64,000 bases of DNA from Acidobacteriota bacterium. GTDB taxonomy: Bacteria; Acidobacteriota; JAAYUB01. Where the stretch lies: assembly GCA_018001935.1 (NCBI GenBank), contig JAGNHB010000022.1:1-64000 (forward strand), in the 5' to 3' direction. The notes beneath the pieces are model-generated. The model had not been told where the DNA came from and searched no databases. It worked only from the letters and a program-made list of their open reading frames with translations. Shown in pieces: positions 37,302-45,198 of the stretch (the stretch's first letter is position 1; every line of letters starts with the position of its first letter). A program made the position numbers and the translations under genes.

Positions 37302-37957
37302 TTGCCCCCGCCGCCGGACCGGTTGTTCCAGGCCCCGCCGCCGCCGTAGCGGTTGGCCCAGCCGCCGCCGCCCCCGTCGCGATTGGACCAGGTGCCGCCG
37401 CCGCCGCCCTTGTTCACCCAACCGCCGGAGCCGTTGGCCCAGCCGCCGCCGTTGTGCCAGGCGCCGCCGTTGGCCCAGGCGCCCCCGCCGTTGTGCCAGG
37501 AACCACCTCCGCTGTTGACCCAGGACCCGCCACGGTTGGCCCACGCCACCCCAGCGTTGGCCCACGCGATGCCCAGGTTGGCCCACGCCACCCCGCCGTT
37601 GGCCCAGACGACTCCGCCGTTGGCCCACACAACGCCGCCGTTGCCCCAGACACCGCCGCCGTTGGCCCACACGCCACCGCCGCCCCCGCGGTTGGTCCAG
37701 GCGCCGCCGCCGTTGGCCCAGGCGCCGCCGCCGCCGTAGCGATTCACCCAACCGGCGCCGCCGCCCGACTTGTTCGCCCAGCCGGCACTGCCGCCACCGC
37801 CGCGATTGGCCCATCCACCGCCGCCGTTCACCCACGCCGCGGCTCTCATCAGGCTCGAGGCCCCGCCCCCGGCCAGCGCGACGCAGGCCACGGCGCCGGA
37901 CCACCCCTTGATGGCGCGCAGGAACTCGCGCCGGGTCTCGATCTTGGCATTCTCCAT
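37283..37957 (-). CDS. Gly-rich precursor with 23 Trp-x-Asn motifs and Tat signal
   Basis: 224 residues, ATG at 37957 after GGGGGAG. The leader has a twin-arginine motif (ETRREFLRAIKGW) and a hydrophobic stretch ending near AAA (about residue 40). From residue about 42 to the end the sequence is almost only Gly-rich spacers and W-x-N motifs: 23 copies, with x = Ala 13 times, Val 4, His 2, and Thr, Gly, Ser, Asn once each. No conventional hydrophobic core is possible. The regular aromatic-x-Asn pattern beside a radical SAM/SPASM enzyme matches precursors of three-residue cyclophane peptides. The Tat signal suggests export after modification in the cytoplasm. Confidence 0.85.
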   Translation of the reverse strand: MENAKIETRREFLRAIKGWSGAVACVALAGGGASSLMRAAAWVNGGGGWANRGGGGSAGWANKSGGGAGWVNRYGGGGAWANGGGAWTNRGGGGGVWANGGGVWGNGGVVWANGGVVWANGGVAWANLGIAWANAGVAWANRGGSWVNSGGGSWHNGGGAWANGGAWHNGGGWANGSGGWVNKGGGGGTWSNRDGGGGGWANRYGGGGAWNNRSGGGGKWANHR

Positions 37958-37966
37958 GGCTCCCCC

Positions 37967-38509
37967 TCAGGACGTGGCCGTTTGGGGCCCGGCCGTCAGG
38001 TTCGAGAAGTGCATGGAGCGGATCAGCCACTTCCCCCCGGCCTTCTCGAAGACGACGGAGGAGTTCAGGCCGAACTCGGTAACGTCGGCGCCCTTGGTGA
38101 ACTTCACCCGGGACATGGAGGCGATCCAGGCCATGGTGCCTTGGACGTTCCCGTCGCGGAAGAGCACCTCGGATTCATGCTTGCCCGGGTCGAAGGCCTC
38201 GAAGAAGTGCTTGTGGGCCTCGGCGATCTCCTCGGCCCCGCCCCAGATCTCCCCGGGGCCCGTGCCGATGACGATGGCGTTGGGGGTGAACAGCGCAACG
38301 ACCCCGGCGGCGTCGTGGGCCGAGAACGCCTTGAAGTAGGCGTCGTGCAGCTCCTTCAGCGCGCCGAGCGCCGGGCGGCCGGCCGGGCCGGGCGCCGCGG
38401 CGCCCGTCTTCTTCGCCTGGGCGAGGACGGGCACGGACGCCAGCAGCGCCCCGATCGCCCCTCCGAACATCAACTGACGTCTGGAATGGTTGGCGGGTTG
38501 GTCGGACAT
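37967..38509 (-). CDS. Tat-exported NTF2/SnoaL-like protein
   Basis: 180 residues, ATG after AAGGAG. A Tat-type signal (NHSRRQLMFGGAIGALLASV) precedes one NTF2-like domain (about 45-170). The domain has the pattern ALKELHDAYFKAFSAHDAAG, VVALFTPNAIVIGTGP, then the strands WIASMSRVKFTKG and KWLIRSMHFSN, as in the SnoaL/DUF4440 families. It is the first gene of the radical SAM operon, only 9 bp before the precursor. It probably acts with the mature peptide outside the cytoplasm; its ligand is unknown. Confidence 0.8.
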   Translation of the reverse strand: MSDQPANHSRRQLMFGGAIGALLASVPVLAQAKKTGAAAPGPAGRPALGALKELHDAYFKAFSAHDAAGVVALFTPNAIVIGTGPGEIWGGAEEIAEAHKHFFEAFDPGKHESEVLFRDGNVQGTMAWIASMSRVKFTKGADVTEFGLNSSVVFEKAGGKWLIRSMHFSNLTAGPQTATS

Positions 38510-38602
38510 GGAATGATCTCCTTGTCGGGATGAAATTTCCGAATCCAGCTCCTGCGCAGTCCCGCAGGACGGTAACCCCTCGATAAACCGACGAACGGGG
38601 TG

Positions 38603-38632
38603 ATTTTATCCGATCATCCACCCGCGCCACAA
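38603..38632 (-). promoter_or_regulatory. Candidate promoter of the radical SAM/precursor operon
   Basis: Minus-strand TTGTGG (38627-38632), 18-bp spacer, TAAAAT (38603-38608), about 94 bp before the NTF2-like start. The -10 is good and the -35 weak. Confidence 0.4.
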
Positions 38633-38822
38633 GTGAAATCGTGGGGGCGATCCACCAAACGGGCTGCCGGTGATGACGGGCCCGCAAGAAGTCGCCAAAC
38701 CGTCATTGCCCGTGAATCCCGCCAATTTGGGCGAATTCGGGGAGCGAACGGGATAGTGCTTGTAAATCCTCTGGTTGAGCCGTCGCCCGGAGGGTGGTGG
38801 CGCTTTGCACCAGACCATGGGG

Positions 38823-38851
38823 CTTGACTTCGGCAACGGTCTCGACTACTT
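38823..38851 (+). promoter_or_regulatory. Candidate promoter of the porin gene
   Basis: TTGACT (38823-38828), 17-bp spacer, TACTTT (38846-38851), about 69 bp before the ATG at 38920. The -10 is weak. Confidence 0.4.
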
Positions 38852-38919
38852 TCACCCCACCCTCGACACCGGGGAAAGGCGGTTTGCGACCCTGCATTCT
38901 TCCGACGGAGGCCTCTTTT

Positions 38920-40584
38920 ATGAACCCCCTACGGTTAGCGGCGTGCTCTCTGACCCTGTTCCTCTGCGCAGGACTCTGCCGGGGGGCCGACCCCCGGACG
39001 GACGCCGAAGTCCGGCAGATCCGCCGGGAAATGGAACAAATGCGCCAGGATTACGAAGGACGGCTCAAAGCGCTGGAAACCCGCCTGAAGCAACTGGAAA
39101 CGTCGGCGTCCACAGAGGTGCCGGCCCCGCCGCCGTCATCGGCGGCCGCCCCCGCCGCGGAAGGGCCGTCCGCAACGGGACCGGGCCCAGCCGAGACCGG
39201 CGAAAACGACCGCAAGGACCACGCCGACGCACTCTTCCGCAACAGTACGGAAACCCGCCATTCGGCGATCGCGGTGCCGAAGGATCCGGCGCTCCGCAAG
39301 CGGGTGGAGGAGGTGCTCCGGAACTACGTGGACATCGGCGGTTACATCCGCGCCGGGTACGGAAGGGACAACGAGGGCGGCCCCCAGGTGGGCTTCATGG
39401 CCCCCGGCGCCATGGCCAAGGGCCGCCTGGGCAACGAGGGCGAAAACTACGGTGAGTTGGTCTTCGGCAAGAACTTCTACCTGACGGGCGCTTTCTCCCT
39501 GGACGGCGCGGCGCGGGCGGACGGCACGCCGTCGGACCCCATCGCCCGCTGCCAGATCCGCCTCTCCATGTACAACCCCTACCAGAGCTACATGGCGTCC
39601 GGCGCCACCAGCTTCGGCCTGGCGGAGGCCTGGGCCGCCGTGGGCAACCTCAGCGCCCGCCAGCCCGGGATGAAGTTCTGGGCGGGGAACCGCTTCTACC
39701 GGCGCCACGACATCCACATCGACGACTTCTACTTCTATAACATGAGCGGGGGCGGCGGCGGGGTGGAGGACATCCGGACCCGCCTGGGAAAGCTGGCGGT
39801 GGCCTGGATCGGGCTGGGCAGCCAGAGCGGCTTCTCGGACCTGCCCCGGCCCGACCCCCTGAACCAGGCGGGGTTCAACAAGGGCAACCTGGTCCTGAGC
39901 CTGTACGACACGCCCCTGCCGGGCGGGAAGGGCGAGTTCGGCCTCACCCTGACCTGGGCCAGCCACGGCCGGGACCACGCCGGCCAGACCACACCCGGCG
40001 AGCCGGGGCTGGCCTTCACCTTCATCCACAGCAGCGACGGCTGGATGGGGGAGAACGGCTCCAACAAGTTCTCCGTCCAGTACGGGCGCAACGCCGCCAA
40101 GACTTTCACCTCGGGCTTCGAGACCTACACCACGCCGGAGGGGACCTTCATCCGGCCCGACGCCCCCGGCTCCTACCGCTTCCGGATCACGGAGTGCCTG
40201 GTCATGCAGCCCTCCCCCCACTTCTCCTTCAGCCCGGTGGTGGTCTACCAATTGACGGACTACAAGCAGTACGGCGGTCTCCAGCAGTGGTTCTCGGCCG
40301 GCGTGCGGACCGTCTGGCACTTCAACCGGTACGTCAGCCTGGCCGCCGAGCCGTTCCTCGACTGGACGGAACTCCGGAGCACCGGCCAGAGCGGCTGGCT
40401 GTTCAAGGTCTCCCTGGCGCCCCAGGTCTCCCTGGGCAACCTGTTCTTCAGCCGCCCGGCCATCCGCGCCTTCGTCACCTGGGCCCGATGGTCGGACGCC
40501 TACGTCGGGCAGATCGGCGGCCTCGACTACGCCAACCGCAACCAGGGCCTCGTCGCGGGCGTGCAGATGGAAACCTGGTGGTGA
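38920..40584 (+). CDS. LamB/ScrY-type carbohydrate porin
   Basis: 554 residues from the ATG at 38920 (GGAGG upstream), with signal peptide LAACSLTLFLCAGLCRGA. A coiled coil follows (about 25-60, VRQIRREMEQMRQDYEGRL), as in ScrY-type porins, then a linker. From about 130 the protein is an amphipathic beta barrel. WAGNRFYRRHDIHIDDFYFY and MSGGGGGVEDI are the hallmark of the maltoporin family, and the chain ends in an aromatic residue (METWW). It allows facilitated sugar diffusion across the outer membrane; the sugar is unknown. A transposable element begins 2 bp after its stop codon. Confidence 0.9.
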   Translation: MNPLRLAACSLTLFLCAGLCRGADPRTDAEVRQIRREMEQMRQDYEGRLKALETRLKQLETSASTEVPAPPPSSAAAPAAEGPSATGPGPAETGENDRKDHADALFRNSTETRHSAIAVPKDPALRKRVEEVLRNYVDIGGYIRAGYGRDNEGGPQVGFMAPGAMAKGRLGNEGENYGELVFGKNFYLTGAFSLDGAARADGTPSDPIARCQIRLSMYNPYQSYMASGATSFGLAEAWAAVGNLSARQPGMKFWAGNRFYRRHDIHIDDFYFYNMSGGGGGVEDIRTRLGKLAVAWIGLGSQSGFSDLPRPDPLNQAGFNKGNLVLSLYDTPLPGGKGEFGLTLTWASHGRDHAGQTTPGEPGLAFTFIHSSDGWMGENGSNKFSVQYGRNAAKTFTSGFETYTTPEGTFIRPDAPGSYRFRITECLVMQPSPHFSFSPVVVYQLTDYKQYGGLQQWFSAGVRTVWHFNRYVSLAAEPFLDWTELRSTGQSGWLFKVSLAPQVSLGNLFFSRPAIRAFVTWARWSDAYVGQIGGLDYANRNQGLVAGVQMETWW

Positions 40585-40585
40585 G

Positions 40586-41725
40586 GGTGCCAGGTGCTAT
40601 CCAACTCTCTTGTTATCTTGTCAACATAACGAGGAAAACCATAGATCCTTTAATATCATTTACTCATAGCTGACATGGTTTTCAGACCAGATCCGGCAAC
40701 CTCGCCTTCCTCCTCCGGCGCCGTCGGGGAGGGAACAAACGGGTTTCCTGATTCTCCGGTTTGCATCCCGGAAGGGCAGCCAGCGCCCGACGTTCGATGC
40801 CGGAGTCCCATCGCCCAACGGAGTCGCCTTCCCTTTCAGGGGCGGTTTTTGCTGTGTCATTCGGTAATTTGGCCCCGAATCGTGAAGTTTTGCACCCCAA
40901 CCATCGACGATCGACCCGCAGCTTTGTGGCGTGGGGAATGGCCGCTTCCCAACCCGGCCCCTTTTGCACCTCGAGAACGGTCTTCAGGTAGGTTGGGGAA
41001 TCCGGCCGCTCCTCGAGAGGGATTCCGGAAAGCAGCATCATCATGGCCTCTCCCAGCAAAGACGGCACCGGCCCGTCTTTAGCTCGAAAAAACCAGTACG
41101 CCGAGCACCAAGGCCACTTCGATGCTTCGATCGGACGGTCCCGCCGACGGGAGGCATTCCCTTCCACGTACCAGATCAACTTCAGAAGCCGCAGCGCGGA
41201 GAAGGGGACCCACTTCGGCCGGTAGCGTGTGCTCCACAGGGTGCCGCTCCGACCGTGGAATTTGTTGAATCGGTGACCGAATCGGTTGTTGAGCCGGTGC
41301 ATGAAAGCGGCCAGCGTGTGGTTCCGGATGACCGGCGGAGTCCGCAAAAGCAGATGGATATGGTTGTCCATGACACAGTAGCTGACGACGCCGTAATTCA
41401 TTTGCACCGCCGTTTCCCGCAGGGCTTTCAGGTAAGCAAGCTTGTCCCCGGGCCCAATGAGCAGGGAGGCGCGATTGTGGCACCGCTGGACGACATGAAC
41501 CAGGGCGTTCGGAATATGTCGCCTAATGCTTCGGCCCATATTCACCTCCAGATTTCAGAAAATCTCCTACCTATATCAACGTTTTCGCAGGAAAAAATCC
41601 GAGTCTGGAGGAAAATATTTGTTAAAATTTTGCTTGACTTGTTATGTCTCACTGATAAAAAACAAGTTGCCATGGTCAACATTATGTCCCTCTGATAATA
41701 TGGTGTTTAGATAGTATCTGGCACC
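40586..41725 (-). mobile_element. RAYT-encoding element, copy 1, with terminal inverted repeats
   Basis: 1140 bp. The left end GGTGCCAGGTGCTATCCAA (40586-40604) matches the right end (41707-41725, reverse complement GGTGCCAGATACTATCTAA) at 16 of 19 positions. Weaker inverted similarity (TTATC, GACATAA) continues inward for about 45 bp. It contains one gene. It is related throughout to 58632-60546 but lacks about 755 bp present there. No clear target duplication is seen. Confidence 0.8.
40682..41539 (-). CDS. REP-associated tyrosine transposase (RAYT, Y1/IS200-like), copy 1
   Basis: 285 residues from the ATG at 41539 (GGAGG upstream). It is a Y1_Tnp-fold single-strand DNA transposase. It has the N-terminal RRHIPNALVHVVQRCHNR, the metal-binding HUH pair in CVMDNHIHLLL, and the helix with the candidate catalytic Tyr in LIWYVEGNASRR. 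The C-terminal 100 residues are basic (PRRRRRRK tail). It is nearly the same protein as at 59512-60360. Probably functional by inspection of motifs. Confidence 0.88.
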   Translation of the reverse strand: MGRSIRRHIPNALVHVVQRCHNRASLLIGPGDKLAYLKALRETAVQMNYGVVSYCVMDNHIHLLLRTPPVIRNHTLAAFMHRLNNRFGHRFNKFHGRSGTLWSTRYRPKWVPFSALRLLKLIWYVEGNASRRRDRPIEASKWPWCSAYWFFRAKDGPVPSLLGEAMMMLLSGIPLEERPDSPTYLKTVLEVQKGPGWEAAIPHATKLRVDRRWLGCKTSRFGAKLPNDTAKTAPEREGDSVGRWDSGIERRALAALPGCKPENQETRLFPPRRRRRRKARLPDLV

Positions 41726-41786
41726 TTCTTCCTCTTCCAACATGCCGATCGCGCGCGAACTGGACGCCGGATAGGGGCGTGAACGG

Positions 41787-42003
41787 TCACGGGGACGATC
41801 TTGCGAAGATCTCCTCGAAAAATTGACGCAGGTCGGCCCAGGAGCGGCGGTCGCGTTATAAGCGGCGCCCCGGGAGGGGTCCGACCCCGCCTCCGGGTTG
41901 GTGAAGCTGTGGACGGCCCACCGTAGACGACCATCCGCCAGTCTACGCCCGCCTTGCGCATCTCCTACTGGACCGCCGCCAAGGTCAGGATCATCGTTCT
42001 CAT
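41787..42003 (-). pseudogene. Deleted copy of the dienelactone hydrolase gene
   Basis: The ribosome site, ATG (42003) and first codons match the gene at 60528-61325. The sequence then skips about 560 bp and rejoins the last third (ADxxRMVxYGG region through the FFDEIF region). An in-frame TAG follows codon 12, and one G is lost further on. The natural 3' end (TGA at 41787) appears preserved here, whereas the intact copy is cut by the other RAYT element. Confidence 0.85.
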
Positions 42004-42035
42004 GGTGTTCCTTCTCCTCGGGCGGAAACCTCTCG

Positions 42036-45000
42036 TCATTCCAACGGCAATGTGACCCGGAAGGCCGCACCCGGCAGGGAGCCGTTTTTCACCGAGATCT
42101 CGCCCGACATGGCCCGGATAATCCTCCGGGCGATGTGAAGGCCGATCCCGGTCCCGCCCCTGGATGCCTTGGTGGTGAAGAAAAGATCGAATACCCGCTC
42201 CCGGTTCTCCGGGAGAATCCCGCGTCCCGAGTCCTCGACGTCAACGAAGACGTTCTTGCCCTCGACCCCGGTCCGCACCAGCAGGGTTCCGTTTTCCTCC
42301 ACGGCGTCCAGCGCGTTGGACAGGATGACGAGGAGTGCCTGGCGCAGGTCTCCCGTGCGGGCCCGTGCCGGGGGCAAGTCGGCCGCGAACTCCCGCTTCA
42401 GATCGACGTTGCGGAAACGACCCTGCAGACGGATCAACTCGATGGCACGCTCCGCGGCGTCACCGACGTCGATGGGCCGCATTTCGTAACTGGTCTGCCG
42501 CACGAAGGAGAGCATCTCTTCGGTGATGGCCTTGCACCGGTAAACCTCGTCCCGGATGATCTGCAGGTAGTTCTGTTGGATCCCTGGATCGGGCTGTCCC
42601 TTCATGGCCCGGGACAGAAGACCTTCCGCGCAGCAGGAGATGGTGGCCAGGGGGGTGTTTATCTCGTGGGCGCCCCCGGCCGCAACCTGGCCGATGGCGG
42701 CCAGTCTTTCGCTCAGGATGAGCCGGATTTCGTTTTCCCGCTTCTCCGTGACGTCCCGGGCGACAAGAATGTGCCCGGTAGACCCTTCGAGGTCAGACGT
42801 AAGGTCGTAGGCAGCCACGTCGAAAATTCTGGACCGGGCGGCGTCGGTCAATTCCACGAACGTGGGAACTTGTCCCCCGAGGCCTCGCTTCCGCAGGTGA
42901 TCGTGAACGGGGAAATCCTTCTCGTCAAAGAATTCGCAGCAGTTTTTTCCGATCACTTCCGGGAGGGCGAGACGAAAATAATCCAGAAAAGCCCGATTGA
43001 CCTTCAGGATGTGGTCTTCCCCATCGATCAGGATCACCAGGTCCGTTATGGAGTCGAAGGTGTCCTGCCAGAGCTGGTGGGATCGGCTAACCACCTTAAG
43101 TTTCTCCACTTCCAGCAGTTCGTCCTGCATTCGCCTGCGCTCGGTAATGTCATAGTTGACCCCGGTCATGCGCTGGGGGTTCCCTTCGGCGTCCCGGAGC
43201 ACCTCGGCAATGGCACGGAGGTGGCGCACGGATCCGTCGGGCCACACGACACGATACTCGGTGTCGTACTCCTTCTCTCCGCGCAGTGCCCGCCGTGACT
43301 CCTCGTCGCTGCGAGCCGCGTCCTCGGGGTGAACGCCCCTGAGCCAGGCATCGTAGGCACCCGTGAAATCCCCCTTCCGGATTCCGTAGAGTTCGTACAT
43401 CCGGTCGTCCCAGGACAGCCGGTTGTTTGGAATGTCCCAGTCCCAGATCCCAAGATGGGCTGCGCGGGTAGCAAGGTCGAACCGTTCGTTTACCCGGCGG
43501 ATTTCGGCTTCGGCCTGCTTGCGGCCGGTCACGTCCGTGAAAAAGACCGTCATCCCGTCGGACGAGGGGTAAAAACGAGCTTCCAGCCAGGCGTTAAGGG
43601 GTTCAGGGTAAAACTCCTCGACCGACACGGGGAGGCCCTCCTCCATCGTCTTGCGGAAAGCGGCCCCGAAACGGGTCTCGGCGGCTCTCGGCCAGACCTC
43701 CCAGACCGTCCTGCCCAGCAATCGTTCCGGCGTGGTGCGCAGGATTCTCGCCGCCGAGGCGTTCACGTAGGTGTATCGAAACTCCCGGTCAAAGGAGTTG
43801 AACCCGTCGGCGATGCTCTCCAGGATTACGGTGGTCCTGCGATGGGCTTCGTTCAGGGCGTCCTGAGTTCTCACCAGCTCGTCGATGTCGGTGGCGGTGC
43901 CGATCCACTGTGCCGGCTGGCCCCCTTCGCCGCGAATGAGTTTCGCCCGCGTGATGAACCACCGATAATCACCGTCGGCGCCCCGGATCCGCTCCTTGAC
44001 TTCATAGGGTTGTCCCGTGCGGATGCTCTCCTCCATTTGCGTTATCGCGGGCCCCACATCCTCGGGATGGACGACGTTCACCCATCCCGCTCCCATCATC
44101 GTCTGGAAGGCCAGCCCTGTGTAGTCCACCCCCCGGCGGTTGACGTAGTCGAGCGAACCCTCCGGCGTCGCGGTGTAGACGATGTTCGGGAGGGTTTCGG
44201 CCAGGGTCCGGAACCGGGCCTCGCTATCCCGGAGAGCCGATTCCCCCCGGTTGAGGGCGGCGGCAGTCATCAACACCAGGCCCAGGAAAAAGCCCATCTG
44301 CAGTACGGCGTGCACGGCGGGTTCCTTGACTTCGCCGTAGAACCCGGCGCGTTCGCCCGCTGTGAGCAGCACGTCCAGAAGGACGGGGACGACGAAAACC
44401 GGAAGCAGGAAACGCCGGGCCAGGATACTGCCGCTACCGGATCCGCCCAGGATGGTTAACAGCCCGGGGCCAGGCCGCACGAGCCCCAGGCCAAAGAAAA
44501 GAATGCATACCCCCAGGATTCCCGGCAGGGAAACCGGATCGAACACCGAGGCCAGGGAGAAAAAGATCGAGGCGCCATAGACGTAGCCCAAAAAGGTCGC
44601 CAGCGCAACAAACCCCTGCAGGCCGATCAGGACCGGGGCAGGTCGACGCCCTCGGGGTGTCCGCACGTCCAACAGGAGCAGAGAGAGGCCGATCAGGAGC
44701 AGATTCAGTGCGATGCCCGGGGGAATTCGCCCCGGGAAGGTCACCGGGATTAACTTGACTTGGGCGGGAAACAGGAGGCGGTCGAACCCCGAATCCCAAG
44801 CCAGGGTATGTTCCAAGAGCGTTACCAGACCGATGGCGGCAACGAGCAGAGCACAACCAAGGGCAACCCGGCGACCCGGGCGCAGCCCCCCGTCTTTCGT
44901 ACGGGAAAGCCACAGCGCGATTCCGCCCAGAAGGATTCCGACCGAGGCGTTCGGCCTCGCGGGAGCCAGGGAAGGGAAAAAACTCTTCAGTACGGCGACG

Positions 45001-45116
45001 TCGAAAATCCAACCCGTCAGGGTTATTCCCCCGATCCCGATGCCGGCGAGGGCAGCCCACCCGACCGCGGTCTCAAGACGCCCCAAGAAGCGTGAGCGAT
45101 CCTGGTGGAGCAACAC
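42036..45116 (-). CDS. Membrane sensor histidine kinase with multiple PAS domains
   Basis: 1026 residues. About residues 15-290 form a MASE-like membrane domain of seven to eight helices. Three PAS modules follow: about 305-425 (FRTLAETLPNIVYTATPEGS), 430-545 and 555-680 (with PAC motif GVNYDITERRR). A fourth lies before the kinase core (about 690-805). HisKA has AAGGAHEINTPLATISCCAE, and the ATPase domain ends with DSGRGILPENRERVFDLFF and GIGLHIARRII. It lies 82 bp after the NtrC-type regulator, so they form one two-component system. The signal is unknown; the membrane domain and PAS modules suggest redox or small-molecule sensing. Confidence 0.92.
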   Translation of the reverse strand: MLLHQDRSRFLGRLETAVGWAALAGIGIGGITLTGWIFDVAVLKSFFPSLAPARPNASVGILLGGIALWLSRTKDGGLRPGRRVALGCALLVAAIGLVTLLEHTLAWDSGFDRLLFPAQVKLIPVTFPGRIPPGIALNLLLIGLSLLLLDVRTPRGRRPAPVLIGLQGFVALATFLGYVYGASIFFSLASVFDPVSLPGILGVCILFFGLGLVRPGPGLLTILGGSGSGSILARRFLLPVFVVPVLLDVLLTAGERAGFYGEVKEPAVHAVLQMGFFLGLVLMTAAALNRGESALRDSEARFRTLAETLPNIVYTATPEGSLDYVNRRGVDYTGLAFQTMMGAGWVNVVHPEDVGPAITQMEESIRTGQPYEVKERIRGADGDYRWFITRAKLIRGEGGQPAQWIGTATDIDELVRTQDALNEAHRRTTVILESIADGFNSFDREFRYTYVNASAARILRTTPERLLGRTVWEVWPRAAETRFGAAFRKTMEEGLPVSVEEFYPEPLNAWLEARFYPSSDGMTVFFTDVTGRKQAEAEIRRVNERFDLATRAAHLGIWDWDIPNNRLSWDDRMYELYGIRKGDFTGAYDAWLRGVHPEDAARSDEESRRALRGEKEYDTEYRVVWPDGSVRHLRAIAEVLRDAEGNPQRMTGVNYDITERRRMQDELLEVEKLKVVSRSHQLWQDTFDSITDLVILIDGEDHILKVNRAFLDYFRLALPEVIGKNCCEFFDEKDFPVHDHLRKRGLGGQVPTFVELTDAARSRIFDVAAYDLTSDLEGSTGHILVARDVTEKRENEIRLILSERLAAIGQVAAGGAHEINTPLATISCCAEGLLSRAMKGQPDPGIQQNYLQIIRDEVYRCKAITEEMLSFVRQTSYEMRPIDVGDAAERAIELIRLQGRFRNVDLKREFAADLPPARARTGDLRQALLVILSNALDAVEENGTLLVRTGVEGKNVFVDVEDSGRGILPENRERVFDLFFTTKASRGGTGIGLHIARRIIRAMSGEISVKNGSLPGAAFRVTLPLE

Positions 45117-45198
45117 GTTTCCTCCTCCTTTCAGGTTGTGGCCGCCGTTTTTCTGCGGGACTCTCCTGGCCGGGAAGAGTTCGGGGCGTTGCCCGGGG

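Larger units (their letters stand above)
38510..38919. other. Divergent control region between the radical SAM operon and the porin
   Basis: No gene. It contains candidate promoters for both directions (listed separately) and a degenerate REP-like palindrome at about 38707-38739 (CCCGTGAATCCCGCC...GGGCGAATTCGG). Confidence 0.6.

Noticed and set aside
37353-37739. Pro-rich frame antisense to the W-x-N precursor
   Set aside because: Antisense of Gly (GGN) codons gives Pro automatically; no ribosome site, and the sense strand has leader, ribosome site and operon context.
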